A stretch of 64,000 nt of DNA from CAZDXB01 sp964509335. Lineage in GTDB: Bacteria; Bacteroidota; Ignavibacteria; Kapaibacteriales; UBA2268. Shown here piece after piece: positions 9,076 through 17,549 of this stretch. The position numbers and the translations under genes are program-made. A model generated the notes under the pieces. That model made no database searches and was not told the DNA's origin. It was given only the letters and a program-made list of their open reading frames with translations. The stretch is taken from assembly GCA_964509335.1 (NCBI GenBank), contig CAZDXB010000017.1, positions 9,118 through 73,117 on the forward strand. The letters run 5' to 3'. Within the stretch, counting starts at the first letter, position 1; each line of letters begins with the position of its first letter.

Positions 9076-10644
9076 ATGGATAAAAAACAAAAAGAAGCCG
9101 TTGACAAAAAAATCAAAGAGATGTACGAGAAGCTCGAAGAAGCAAAAAAAAGCGGCGGCGAAAAGAGAATTGAAAAGCAACACGAAAAAGGTAAATTGAC
9201 CGCCAGAGAGCGAATAGAGTTATTCTTGGACAAAGGTTCTTTCAGAGAAATCGACGCTTTGGTTCATCACCATTCCAATCAGTTCGGGTTGGATAAAAAC
9301 GTTTTTTACGGCGACGGAGTAGTTACCGGTTACGGAAATATAAACGGCGAAAAAGTGTTTGTCTTCTCGCAAGATTTCACGGTTTTAGGCGGAAGCCTCG
9401 CCGCCGAACACGGCAGGAAAATCATCAAAATAATGGAAATGGCTATGAAAAGCGGCTGTCCGGTAATCGGACTAAACGATTCCGGCGGCGCTCGCGTTCA
9501 AGAAGGCGTCATATCGCTCGGCGCTTACGCGGATATATTTTTATTGAACACCTTGGCTTCCGGCGTCGTGCCGCAAATCTCGATTATTATGGGACCTTGC
9601 GCGGGCGGCGCGGTTTATTCGCCGGCGATTACCGATTTTATAATTATGGTCGATAAAAGCTCGTATATGTTTGTAACCGGACCGAAAGTCGTAAAGACCG
9701 TTACTCACGAGGAATACACGTCGGACGAGCTAGGCGGCGCCGAAGCTCACGCCAAGAAAAGCGGAGTTTCGCATTTCACCGCTAAGAACGATATGGAGGC
9801 TTTGCAAATAGCCCAGAAGCTGATGACTTATATCCCCCCGAACAACGCGGAAGACCCGCCGTTTATGCCTAACGAGGACCCAATCGACCGTATCGACGAC
9901 GACCTTAACTATGTTGTGCCGCCGAACCCCAACGTCCCTTACGATATGAAAGACGTAATAACGACAATAGCCGACGACGGGGAATTTTTGGAAGTTCATA
10001 AAGATTTCGCTCAAAATATTATAGTTGGATTCATCCATTTAGGCGGCAGGTCAATAGGAGTAGTCGCCAATCAACCGATGGTTCTGGCGGGTTGCCTCGA
10101 TATAAACTGTTCAAAGAAAGGCGCTCGATTCGTCCGTTTTTGCGACGCTTTTAATATTCCGCTTCTTATATTAGAAGACGTCCCCGGATTTTTGCCAGGC
10201 GCCGAGCAGGAGTGGGGCGGCATTATTACGAACGGAGCGAAACTGCTATACGCGCTGAGCGAAGCTACCGTGCCGAAAGTTACGGTAATTACTCGAAAAG
10301 CCTACGGCGGCGCTTACGACGTTATGAACAGCAAGCACATTCGCGGCGATTTGAACTTCGCTTGGCCCACAGCCGAGCTTGCCGTAATGGGACCTAAAGG
10401 AGCGGTGGAAATAATATTTAGAAAAGAAATTGAAAAAGCGGACGACCCGGAAAAAAGGCAGCAAGAATTAATCGACGAGTTCAACGAAAAATTCGCCAAC
10501 CCTTATATCGCCGCTTCTTACGGATACATAGACGAAGTTATCGAGCCGAAATTCACTCGTCAGCGGTTAATCGAGGGATACGGGTTGCTGGAAAACAAGG
10601 TAGATAAAAATCCGCCTAAGAAGCACGGTAATATTCCACTCTAG
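9076..10644 (+). CDS. Acyl-CoA carboxyltransferase (PccB/MmdA type)
   Basis: The 522-aa protein has the fused two-domain carboxyltransferase fold of propionyl-CoA carboxylase beta or methylmalonyl-CoA decarboxylase alpha. Motifs include FSQDFTVLGGSLAAEHGRKI, the oxyanion-hole segment NDSGGARVQEGV, the acyl-CoA segment GPCAGGAVYSPAITDF and, in the second half, DVPGFLPGAEQEWGGII and KAYGGAYDVM. It moves carboxyl from biotin to an acyl-CoA, most likely propionyl-CoA, giving methylmalonyl-CoA. Substrate choice is inference. No sodium-pump membrane subunit is adjacent, which favours a soluble carboxylase over the decarboxylase pump. Confidence 0.94.
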   Translation: MDKKQKEAVDKKIKEMYEKLEEAKKSGGEKRIEKQHEKGKLTARERIELFLDKGSFREIDALVHHHSNQFGLDKNVFYGDGVVTGYGNINGEKVFVFSQDFTVLGGSLAAEHGRKIIKIMEMAMKSGCPVIGLNDSGGARVQEGVISLGAYADIFLLNTLASGVVPQISIIMGPCAGGAVYSPAITDFIIMVDKSSYMFVTGPKVVKTVTHEEYTSDELGGAEAHAKKSGVSHFTAKNDMEALQIAQKLMTYIPPNNAEDPPFMPNEDPIDRIDDDLNYVVPPNPNVPYDMKDVITTIADDGEFLEVHKDFAQNIIVGFIHLGGRSIGVVANQPMVLAGCLDINCSKKGARFVRFCDAFNIPLLILEDVPGFLPGAEQEWGGIITNGAKLLYALSEATVPKVTVITRKAYGGAYDVMNSKHIRGDLNFAWPTAELAVMGPKGAVEIIFRKEIEKADDPEKRQQELIDEFNEKFANPYIAASYGYIDEVIEPKFTRQRLIEGYGLLENKVDKNPPKKHGNIPL

Positions 10645-10735
10645 ATTTATTAATATAAATCTTCGCTTGATTTTTTAGTATATTTCAGATATCTTTGAGA
10701 TTTAGGATGAAGCAAAGAAAAAGAAAGGCGATAAA

Positions 10736-11092
10736 ATGTTGATAGAATATTTCCCGTTAATACTAACCATAGTAGCCGGTTTTGGTTTTGCGATAATATT
10801 TCTAATAGCCGCCGAATGGCTCGGCGCGAGACGTTGGACTAAAGAAAAGAGAAGCGTTTACGAAAGCGGTATGATACCGTTCGGAACGGCGAGAGAAAGA
10901 TTTTCTATCAAGTTTTATATGGTGGCGGTTAGTTTTCTGGTGTTCGATATAGAAGTGGTTTTCTTATATCCTTGGGCGGTTCAGGTTGAAGGACTTGGAA
11001 CAGCCGCTTTGCTCGCCGCTTTTCTGTTTATTATCATTCTTTTCGTAGGATATATATACGAAGTGTTAAAAGGAGGACTGGAATGGGATTAG
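10736..11092 (+). CDS. nuoA: NADH-quinone oxidoreductase subunit A
   Basis: The 118-aa protein has three predicted transmembrane helices. The conserved loop after helix 1 reads YESGMIPFGTARERFSIKFY, followed by FDIEVVFLYPWA with the charged residues of helix 2. This is a membrane-arm subunit of complex I. Its end overlaps the start of nuoB by 10 bp, so translation is coupled. An AAAGG sequence lies upstream of the ATG. No other membrane-arm gene is present in the window. Confidence 0.96.
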   Translation: MLIEYFPLILTIVAGFGFAIIFLIAAEWLGARRWTKEKRSVYESGMIPFGTARERFSIKFYMVAVSFLVFDIEVVFLYPWAVQVEGLGTAALLAAFLFIIILFVGYIYEVLKGGLEWD

Positions 11093-11634
11093 ACGATAGA
11101 TTGCAAAAAGACGGATTCATTACAACTACGTTTGAATCGGTGGTCAAATTAGCTCAAAAGTATTCGCTTTGGCCCATGCCTCTTGGAATTTCTTGCTGCG
11201 GAATCGAGATGATGGCGGTAGCCTCGCCCAGATTTGATATATCGCGTTTCGGTTCGGAAGTTTTCAGAATGACGCCAAGGCAGTCGGACTTTATGATTTG
11301 CGCCGGAACGGTTACTTATAAAATGGCGTGGGTTGTTCGAAAAATATACGACCAGATGCCCGACCCTAAATGGGTAATGTCGATGGGCGTTTGCGCTTCG
11401 TCCGGCGGCATGTTTCGCAGTTACCCAGTAGTGCAAGGCATCGACAAGTTCTTGCCTGTGGACGTTTACGTAGCCGGCTGTCCGCCGAGACCGGAAGGCA
11501 TACTAAAGGGATTGCTTTTCCTTAGAGACAAAATTTCAAAATACAAACCTGCGGTGGCTAATTTAGGCAAGGACGTATCCCCGACGCCTATTCAAAAGCC
11601 GTTCGACTCGGAGTTAACGAAGATAAAGATATAA
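11083..11634 (+). CDS. nuoB: NADH-quinone oxidoreductase subunit B (N2 cluster subunit)
   Basis: The 183-aa protein carries the four-cysteine site of the terminal 4Fe-4S cluster N2: the adjacent pair Cys38-Cys39 in GISCCGIEMMA, one Cys in MSMGVCASSGGMF and one in VAGCPPRPEGIL. The YSLWPMPLG lead-in is typical. It starts inside nuoA. The next gene downstream is convergent and unrelated, so nuoC and later subunits are not in this operon. That split is unusual for a complete complex I operon. Confidence 0.97.
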   Translation: MGLDDRLQKDGFITTTFESVVKLAQKYSLWPMPLGISCCGIEMMAVASPRFDISRFGSEVFRMTPRQSDFMICAGTVTYKMAWVVRKIYDQMPDPKWVMSMGVCASSGGMFRSYPVVQGIDKFLPVDVYVAGCPPRPEGILKGLLFLRDKISKYKPAVANLGKDVSPTPIQKPFDSELTKIKI

Positions 11635-11657
11635 TTGAAACTTTTCTGTAGCTCTAT

Positions 11658-11689
11658 CTCCTTCCCAAATCGGAATTTCGGAATGAGTA
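11658..11689. repeat. Degenerate copy of a dispersed palindromic repeat
   Basis: This 32-bp sequence (CTCCTTCCCAAATC then GGAATTTCGGAATGAG) matches the better palindrome at 48202-48233 in about 28 of 32 positions. It sits in the 119-bp gap between the convergent nuoB and 11754 genes. It looks like an eroded member of the same repeat family. Function unknown. Confidence 0.5.
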
Positions 11690-11753
11690 AAAAAATCGGT
11701 ATGAGTTATGAAAGATTAATAGGGGCAAAACGTTATTTAAGCCGACTATTCTA

Positions 11754-12257
11754 TCAATTACTTTCCGGAACAAGAGCGGGTTTTAGCCGCTTAACTATTA
11801 TATCAACCGCTTCCAAGCCGTTTTCTTTGTCTTTGAATATGTTTTTGGCTTGATACCGCGGGTTTCTCAACTTTGTTTTTACGTCGTAAATATAGGCGTT
11901 AATCAGCAGTTTGCCCGCTCTGACGTAGAACTTGCCGGTGATAACCTTCTGTACGTTCAGCATATCGACCGCTTTCCACATATCGCTGGGGTATTGCGGA
12001 TTTGTCGGGTCGAGATTCAATTCGGCGAGCAAATCTTCGACCGAATCCACGGGCGCTATGTCTATGTGGTTCTCCTCGGGGTCGAGAGCGTAAATAGCTT
12101 TTTGCAAAGAATCCTGAAGTTTGTAGCTCCAAACGTTCAAATTTATTTTGCCTTCCATATTTTGGAAAGGCAGAACGGCGTATCTTTCTTGAGCGGAGAG
12201 CTTATAGCAACCGAACGCTACGAATATAATCATAAGAATAGCGAAAAGCTTTTTCAT
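11754..12257 (-). CDS. Small exported protein, FlgO/CsgG/TolB-N-like fold possible
   Basis: The product is 167 aa. Residues 1-22 form a secretion signal (two Lys, then a hydrophobic core ending near KLSAQ). A Cys at 17 is not in a good lipobox. The mature part begins with YAVLPFQNMEG, followed by an alternation of helices and strands including LNVQKVITGKFYVRAGKLLINAYIYD. This AVLPF plus VITG pattern is seen in CsgG, FlgO and TolB N-terminal-like periplasmic domains. The assignment is by pattern only. It is convergent with nuoB and lies 38 bp downstream of the Hpt gene on the same strand. Confidence 0.55.
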   Translation of the reverse strand: MKKLFAILMIIFVAFGCYKLSAQERYAVLPFQNMEGKINLNVWSYKLQDSLQKAIYALDPEENHIDIAPVDSVEDLLAELNLDPTNPQYPSDMWKAVDMLNVQKVITGKFYVRAGKLLINAYIYDVKTKLRNPRYQAKNIFKDKENGLEAVDIIVKRLKPALVPESN

Positions 12258-12295
12258 AGCTTAACTCCGAAATATAAAACAATATACTGTGAGAC

Positions 12296-12613
12296 TTATT
12301 TGTTTTCTTCGTCGAGTTTTTCCTCGACGTACTTTTTCATATCTTGGAAAGCTTGTTTCAACTCGGCTTCCATTGCGGCGGCTTTTTCCCATTCTTCTTC
12401 TTTCGCGTAACCCATAAGCTCAATTCCCAATTGGGCTACTTCGTCCAAGCCAAATTGAAAGCAGGAACCTTTTAATGTGTGTCCAAAGCGATACAAATCG
12501 TCCGGATTTTTCTTTTCGAGCAAGGGGGTCATTTGTTTGTCAATATCGTTTATCCAAGTATCGACAAATTCCGGCAAGAGCTCGATTATAAATGGGTCGT
12601 CTGGTATATTCAC
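12296..12613 (-). CDS. Hpt-domain histidine phosphotransfer protein
   Basis: The frame is open well upstream, but that part overlaps the RNase P RNA gene. The likely start is GTG at 12613, preceded by GGTGGAG at a good distance, giving 105 aa. The protein is a single four-helix Hpt domain with His45 in FGHTLKGSCFQFGL as the phosphoacceptor. Hpt proteins pass phosphoryl groups between receiver domains in a phosphorelay. No kinase is adjacent. The CheY-like protein at 1742 and the OmpR-type regulator at 56617 are possible partners only in principle. The start lies 38 bp beyond the 3' end of rnpB, so readthrough from the rnpB promoter may supply its transcript. Confidence 0.8.
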   Translation of the reverse strand: MNIPDDPFIIELLPEFVDTWINDIDKQMTPLLEKKNPDDLYRFGHTLKGSCFQFGLDEVAQLGIELMGYAKEEEWEKAAAMEAELKQAFQDMKKYVEEKLDEENK

Positions 12614-12651
12614 TTCTCCACCTTTATTTATTAATACAACTGACGAATATT

Positions 12652-13065
12652 GGGAGAAAACTATAAGCCGAATTCTGTCTTGGATTAACGCTAAAGCGGA
12701 AATCCGAGACGCCGATTTATCTTGGAGCGTCGTCGCCGACGCCCTCAAGCGACCTACCCAAACGCGTCGAGCGTAAAGCTCGTCGGACGGGCAATCCTCC
12801 GACGCGTTTATATTTGGTCTTGCTCCGCGCTGGGCTTGCCTTGCTAACTCGGTCGCCCGAGTAGCCGGCGGGTCTTACTCCGCCTTTTCACCCTTGCCTC
12901 CTTGACTCCCCTCGCGGGGACGGATTGGCGGTCTGGTTTCTGCGGCGCTTTCCGTCGGCTCGCGTTAAAACGCTTGCCGCCTTCGCGTTACGAAGAGCGC
13001 TGCCCTATGGAGTTCGGACTTTCCTCGCCCCGAATTTCTTCGGAACGCCGGCGTCCATTTTCCCC
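12652..13065 (-). ncRNA. rnpB: RNase P RNA, bacterial type A
   Basis: Read on the minus strand, all hallmark segments are present in order. First is GAGGAAAGTCCGAACTCCAT followed by AGGGCAG (about 13027 down to 13000). The GGTAAGGGTGAAAAGG segment and AGCAAGGC follow, then the 3' ACAGAATTCGGCTTATAG (about 12680-12663). The ends pair as helix P1: GGGGAAAA at 13065-13058 with TTTTC-T-CCC at 12660-12652, one bulge. The size of about 414 nt is normal. It forms the catalytic RNA that matures tRNA 5' ends. It lies downstream of the Nif3 and zinc-ribbon genes, an order known from several bacterial phyla. Confidence 0.96.
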
Positions 13066-13093
13066 AAAACAAACGTCTTTTCAAAAAGCGAAA

Positions 13094-13122
13094 CTTATAT
13101 AATATTAATAAAAAAAGTTCAA
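13094..13122 (-). promoter_or_regulatory. Sigma-70-type promoter of rnpB
   Basis: On the minus strand there is TTGAAC (13122-13117), 17 bp, then TATAAG (13099-13094). This is close to the sigma-70 consensus with optimal spacing. Transcription would start near 13087, about 20 nt before the P1 helix of RNase P RNA. The position and quality fit a strong promoter for rnpB. Confidence 0.65.
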
Positions 13123-13234
13123 ACTTAAAAGCGATTATTTCGCTATTTTTCCGCCTTTTTTTAATATTGAACAAGCTATCGCGTTTAAAACGAAATTTTT
13201 CCTTTATATTACTTTGCGTTGTCGGCGAATATAC

Positions 13235-13987
13235 TTACGCTTCTTCTTCTTCGTAAATAATCGAATCGTCCACTTGGATTTCTTCGGGATATAAAATTCT
13301 GCCGCATTGTTCGCAATGATAAATTGTGTCGCGATTGTTGCGTATCTCGACTATTATTTGCGGCGGAACTTGACTGAAACATCCCGAACAACTTTTCTTC
13401 CTGATTTGAACCGCGGCGTCTTTGTGATGCGTGCGGATTCTTTGGTATTCCTGTATGTATTCCTTTTTTATATTGTTGAAGTATTTCTTGCGAACGTCGT
13501 AAAGCACGTTTACTTCTTCGTTCTGATTGCTTGATATTTCTCTAAGCTCGCTTTCTTTTTCTTTCAGCTCGCCCTTCGCTTTTTTTGCGTCTTCTTTTTG
13601 TTGCTCTAAAGTTTTCAGCAAATTCTCTTCTTTTACTCCGGCGACTCTAAGCTCGTCGATTAATTTATTGTGGGCTTCTCTTGTCTGCTCGATTTCTTTA
13701 GTAATAGCGTCGAATTCTTTGTTGTTGCGCACTTTGAACTGTTTCTTAGAAAGGCGTTCTTCCTTGTCTTTCAGTTCCTTTAGCGTTGTTTTCGATTCTT
13801 TCGAAAACTTTCTTAATTCTTTTAGGATTCCTTCCGTTTCTTCGACGATAGCTTCCAATTCGTTTACATTATGTTTCATTTTCTTGACTCTATCCGGCAA
13901 ATCGCCAAACTCCTCTTGGTAGTCGTCGAGTATTGAGTCTATGTAAGCTAAGCAAGCGAAATTATAGATTTGAGAGTTCTCATTCAT
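13235..13987 (-). CDS. C4 zinc-ribbon protein with long coiled coil (DUF164/CT398-like)
   Basis: The 250-aa protein has a long charged helical region (about 30-190) with heptad character, then a C-terminal zinc ribbon with two Cys pairs, KSCSGCFSQVPP and YHCEQCGRILYP. This is the architecture of the zf-RING_7/DUF164 family. A related chlamydial protein, CT398, binds sigma-54 and secretion parts; an rpoN gene is present at 24841, though no link can be shown here. Its start overlaps the end of the Nif3 gene by 8 bp. The pair Nif3-zinc ribbon upstream of rnpB is a conserved neighbourhood. The molecular role is not firmly known. Confidence 0.88.
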   Translation of the reverse strand: MNENSQIYNFACLAYIDSILDDYQEEFGDLPDRVKKMKHNVNELEAIVEETEGILKELRKFSKESKTTLKELKDKEERLSKKQFKVRNNKEFDAITKEIEQTREAHNKLIDELRVAGVKEENLLKTLEQQKEDAKKAKGELKEKESELREISSNQNEEVNVLYDVRKKYFNNIKKEYIQEYQRIRTHHKDAAVQIRKKSCSGCFSQVPPQIIVEIRNNRDTIYHCEQCGRILYPEEIQVDDSIIYEEEEA

Positions 13988-14843
13988 TTGAAATCACCCG
14001 TTCTTTTTTTATTAATAATTGTTCTTGTTTAGTTTTGTAATCTTCTTCGTTTGGATAGTATCTAACCGGATTGGTAGATACTTTTGAAACTTTAATTGAA
14101 ATATCGGCTTCTTTGTCTAATTTGTCTTTTAGCGTCTCCGCTATTCCAAAAGGAACAAACTGCTCCATTTCATAGTGCCCCGGGTCTATAATCATAATTT
14201 TGCCGTAAACCGAATGAAATTGATGATACTTTACGTCAGCCGTAATAAAAGCTTGAGCGCCCGAATTTAGGGCTTCTGGTAGAAACGACGTTCCGCTTCC
14301 AGCCATTATTGCCACTTTATCAATCGGCTTCTTGTTTTTTAGTTCGGAATATCTCAAAGGAGAGCGAGAAGTCCAGCTAACGCGCTCCAAAAGTTCTCGT
14401 TCGCTTATAGGCTTTTCCGGCTGAGCTATTACGCCCATTCCTCTATTCTCATACGTTTCGTCGGCTTTTAGGAAATCAACGATTCCGAAGCCCAACTCTT
14501 TGGCGAAAATATAGCTAGTGCCTTTGGAATATGCGTCGAATGTCGTATGAAGCGAAATTAACGCTATTGAATTTTTGATTAGCTTCGAACACAAATCGCC
14601 GACTCTGTCGTCGTTTGTTATTGAATAAAGGGGCGAAAAAATGAGGGGGTGGAATGTTATTATGCAATCTGAGTTGTTCTCTATAGCTTCTTGGATTACT
14701 TCTTGGTTTGCTTCGTAGGCTATCAAAATCGAATTTATTTCGTTTCTCTCTGCCTGCGCCTGCAAACCGATTTTGTCGTTTTCCATAGCCGTTTCCGCAG
14801 GCAGAGCTTCTTGAATTATTTTTAATACCCGACCTATTTTCAT
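13980..14843 (-). CDS. Nif3-like dinuclear metal centre protein
   Basis: The 287-aa protein matches the NIF3/YqfO family. It contains FHPLIFSPLYSI, the HTTFDAYSKGTSYIFA segment (family HTnlD-type motif), GSGTSFLPEALNSGAQAFIT with DVKYHQFHSV, and DPGHYEMEQF. The His, Asp and Glu in these segments form the two-metal site. Members form hexameric rings, and several are annotated as GTP cyclohydrolase I type 2, but the function is not settled. Length is close to the short form without the inserted PII-like domain. It is translationally coupled to the zinc-ribbon gene. Confidence 0.92.
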   Translation of the reverse strand: MKIGRVLKIIQEALPAETAMENDKIGLQAQAERNEINSILIAYEANQEVIQEAIENNSDCIITFHPLIFSPLYSITNDDRVGDLCSKLIKNSIALISLHTTFDAYSKGTSYIFAKELGFGIVDFLKADETYENRGMGVIAQPEKPISERELLERVSWTSRSPLRYSELKNKKPIDKVAIMAGSGTSFLPEALNSGAQAFITADVKYHQFHSVYGKIMIIDPGHYEMEQFVPFGIAETLKDKLDKEADISIKVSKVSTNPVRYYPNEEDYKTKQEQLLIKKERVISNE

Positions 14844-15003
14844 CTCATCTCTTCTAACCGTCTTAATTATTTTTTTGCCGTTTTAGAGAACTTCAAATTT
14901 AAGAATATTGAATTTCTTATACAATTTTTCTATATAAGCATACGTTTGAATATATAAATTATTATTTTTCATTTTAAGCTGTTTAGGATATAAAGGCTGG
15001 TTT

Positions 15004-15717
15004 ATGAGAGCTTTAGCTTTGTTCATTCTCTTGATTCTTATCTTTTTATCTAATTCGAATACATTGGAATGCCAGATAAAAGGTAAACCGCCGACAAAAG
15101 GCGAATCCGACACGACTTTTATATTCGAATCGCCGAGACCGCTAATAGATAAGAGCGATATTGGCGAATCCGCTAATCAAGCTTGGGGTTTGGATTTGCT
15201 TTTTTCCGACAACGGTTTCGGTTTCGGCGCTTTCTATCAATACGAATTCGCCGAAAACTGGGATTTCATTACCGGGCTGTATATTTCCGGAGCTAGAAAC
15301 TCCGACGAAATAGAGTTCTACAATCCCGATGAGAACGAATATCGCGTTCCCGATAAAATCAACCGTCTTTATATGGCTCCTTTAAGTTTCGGCGTCCAAA
15401 GATATTTCTTCACCGACGTCCTTCAAGAAAGCCTAAGACCCTTTTTGTGCGCGGGGCTGTCTCCCGCTACTATTTTATCTACCCCTTACAACAAAGAGTT
15501 CTTCACCGCTTTCGGTTACGGCGACCTTTATTTAAGGTTCGGAGCGTTCGTCGGGGGAGGAGCCAACGTTAGCGCCGTGGAAGGCTCGATTTTAAATTTA
15601 AGCGTAAAATACTATTATATTCCGTTCGGAGACGACGGTTTGGAGAGCATAAAAAACAACCCGATTCATAATTTTGGCGGTGTTTTCCTTTCGTTAACTT
15701 TCGGTTCGAAGTTTTAA
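15004..15717 (+). CDS. Predicted outer-membrane beta-barrel protein
   Basis: The 237-aa protein has a signal peptide (hydrophobic LALFILLILIFLSN near the N-terminus). The body is rich in alternating aromatic/Gly strands, such as GFGFGAFYQYEFAENWDFITGLYISGA and LSVKYYYIPFGDD, and it ends in a Phe (LSLTFGSKF) as many outer-membrane barrels do. No family was recognised beyond porin-like barrels of Bacteroidota. It stands alone: upstream is the divergent Nif3 gene, and gpsA converges 7 bp downstream. Confidence 0.6.
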   Translation: MRALALFILLILIFLSNSNTLECQIKGKPPTKGESDTTFIFESPRPLIDKSDIGESANQAWGLDLLFSDNGFGFGAFYQYEFAENWDFITGLYISGARNSDEIEFYNPDENEYRVPDKINRLYMAPLSFGVQRYFFTDVLQESLRPFLCAGLSPATILSTPYNKEFFTAFGYGDLYLRFGAFVGGGANVSAVEGSILNLSVKYYYIPFGDDGLESIKNNPIHNFGGVFLSLTFGSKF

Positions 15718-15724
15718 ATCGCTT

Positions 15725-16735
15725 TTATAGATACCATTCGTCTTTCGACTCCCGGGTCATTAGTTTTTTTATGGCTTTTCCCGGTTTTACGTTGTGGAAT
15801 AATATCTCGTAAACTTGAGCGACTATAGGCAAATCTATATCATACTTTTTGCTAATATTATAAGCGGAAATTGTGGTTTTGACGCCTTCGGCGACCGCCT
15901 GCATTTCGCTTAGAACTTTGTCGAGCGTTTTGCCTTTCCCAATTTCTTCGCCTACGCGCCTGTTACGGCTGTGTCGGCTATCGCAAGTTACTATTAAATC
16001 GCCGAGCCCTGACAGCCCGGAAAAAGTCAGCGGGTCGGCGCCCAATTTAGTTCCCAAACGCGTCATACCCGCCAAGCCGCGCGTAATTAAAGCCGCCTTT
16101 GTATTGTCGCCTAACTCTAATCCGTCAATAATGCCCGCCGCTATCGCGATTACGTTTTTCAAAGCGCCGCCTAATTCGCAGCCTAAGACGTCGTCGGAAG
16201 TGTAAACTCGGAAATATTGTCTTTTGAAAACTTGCTGTATTAATTTTGCGATTTCAGAGTTTTTGGACGCGACTACTACCGTGGTCGGAGTTCTTTTGAC
16301 TACTTCTTCGGCGTGGCTCGGTCCGGTTAATACGGCGTATTGATTCTCCGAAATTTTAGAAACGTCAGCTAAAATTTGCGAAACGCGCATATGCGTTTCG
16401 TTTTCTATTCCTTTCGACACGTTGACAAGCGGCTTGTCGCCGAATCCAAAATCGTTTTTTTCTATTACGTTTCTTATGAATTGCGTTGGAACGGCTATAA
16501 GATATACGTCGCTTCCGCGCAAATCTGAAGGCTCGTCGGCGGCTTTTAGAGATTCGTTTAAAGCGACGCTGGATAGATACTTCTTGTTCTCTTTATCTTT
16601 GTTGATTGTTTTTACAACTTCGGTTTCGTGCGTCCATAAAACGACATCGTCGTTCTTTTCCGCGAGAAGATTCGCCAAAGTCGTTCCCCACGCGCCCGCG
16701 CCGATTATTCCTATTTTATAGGTTTTTTCGCTCAA
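15725..16735 (-). CDS. gpsA: Glycerol-3-phosphate dehydrogenase [NAD(P)+]
   Basis: The 336-aa enzyme makes sn-glycerol 3-phosphate from dihydroxyacetone phosphate for phospholipid synthesis. The Rossmann motif is IGIIGAGAWGTTLANLLAE, followed by VNVSKGIE and LTGPSHAEEV. The active-site region includes GGALKNVIAIAAGIIDGLELG with the catalytic Lys, and GLSGLGDLIVTC. The start is a TTG at 16735 with GGAG 9 bases before it, and no ATG alternative fits. plsY lies 19 bp upstream on the same strand, so two consecutive steps of lipid synthesis are cotranscribed. Confidence 0.96.
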   Translation of the reverse strand: MSEKTYKIGIIGAGAWGTTLANLLAEKNDDVVLWTHETEVVKTINKDKENKKYLSSVALNESLKAADEPSDLRGSDVYLIAVPTQFIRNVIEKNDFGFGDKPLVNVSKGIENETHMRVSQILADVSKISENQYAVLTGPSHAEEVVKRTPTTVVVASKNSEIAKLIQQVFKRQYFRVYTSDDVLGCELGGALKNVIAIAAGIIDGLELGDNTKAALITRGLAGMTRLGTKLGADPLTFSGLSGLGDLIVTCDSRHSRNRRVGEEIGKGKTLDKVLSEMQAVAEGVKTTISAYNISKKYDIDLPIVAQVYEILFHNVKPGKAIKKLMTRESKDEWYL

Positions 16736-16754
16736 GTGTTATAGCTCCGAAATT

Positions 16755-17444
16755 TTAGTCAGACGTTTTCTTTAATTTTATGAGATGTAACTTCTTGAAT
16801 CGGTTCTCTCTGCCTTCGATTAATCTTTTAATATTCTTTTTGTGAGCGTAAATCAAAACGAGAGCCAAGCCCGCCGCGAAGTAAATGAGTATATTATAAG
16901 CGGGTATGTCCACGCCGAAAAAGTTGTATCTGAAAAGCAAAGAAGAAGGGAAAGTAACGGCGCCTAAAATCGAACCGAGAGAGATGTAGCCGGAAAAAAT
17001 CACGGCTAAAATAAATATACCTAAGGCAATTGACACGTCCACGGGAGCGATACCGAAAAGCATACCCGCCGCGGTGTTTATTCCTTTGCCGCCGCGAAAG
17101 CCGATGTAAACGGGGAGTATATGACCGACAACCGCGCTTACGCCGGCGATTATCATTATTATAGTTATATCTTCGAAGTAAGTGGCGCCGAAATGGTAAT
17201 TAACTTCAAATAGATTCGCTATTACCAAGACAGGTAGCAAGCCCTTAGCTAAATCTACGATTTGGACTATAACGCCCCATTGCCAGCCAAGCGTTCTAAA
17301 AACGTTCGTGCTTCCCATATTGCCGCTGCCTTTCTTCCGAATATCAAATCCGAAAAAGGTTTTGCTAACGACGTAAGCCGTGGGGAACGAACCTATCAGA
17401 TAGCTGATTATAACTATTAAACTTAAAGCTAAAATAGGGCTCAT
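16755..17444 (-). CDS. plsY: Acyl-phosphate:glycerol-3-phosphate acyltransferase PlsY
   Basis: The 229-aa integral membrane protein has the three PlsY motifs: IGSFPTAYVVSK, GSGNMGSTNVFRTLGW with the Ser/Gly substrate site, and GFRGGKGINTAAGML. It transfers the acyl group from acyl phosphate to the glycerol 3-phosphate made by the product of the following gene, gpsA. A Lys/Arg-rich C-terminal tail of about 20 residues is slightly longer than usual. Confidence 0.96.
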   Translation of the reverse strand: MSPILALSLIVIISYLIGSFPTAYVVSKTFFGFDIRKKGSGNMGSTNVFRTLGWQWGVIVQIVDLAKGLLPVLVIANLFEVNYHFGATYFEDITIIMIIAGVSAVVGHILPVYIGFRGGKGINTAAGMLFGIAPVDVSIALGIFILAVIFSGYISLGSILGAVTFPSSLLFRYNFFGVDIPAYNILIYFAAGLALVLIYAHKKNIKRLIEGRENRFKKLHLIKLKKTSD

Positions 17445-17549
17445 ATTTATAAGCCGTTATAATTTAACAATATTTTAAACTAGAGAATACCAAAAATAAT
17501 TAAAATATCTTATAATTGACAACTTTAGCGCTAATTTATTTGATATTTT

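Noticed and set aside
11850..12410. 186-aa open frame on the plus strand
   Set aside because: It spans the opposite-strand exported-protein gene and part of the Hpt gene, both of which have family features. The plus-strand frame has none.
12902..13174. Several open frames on both strands of about 66-69 aa
   Set aside because: They lie within or beside the RNase P RNA gene, whose conserved segments and P1 pairing explain the sequence.
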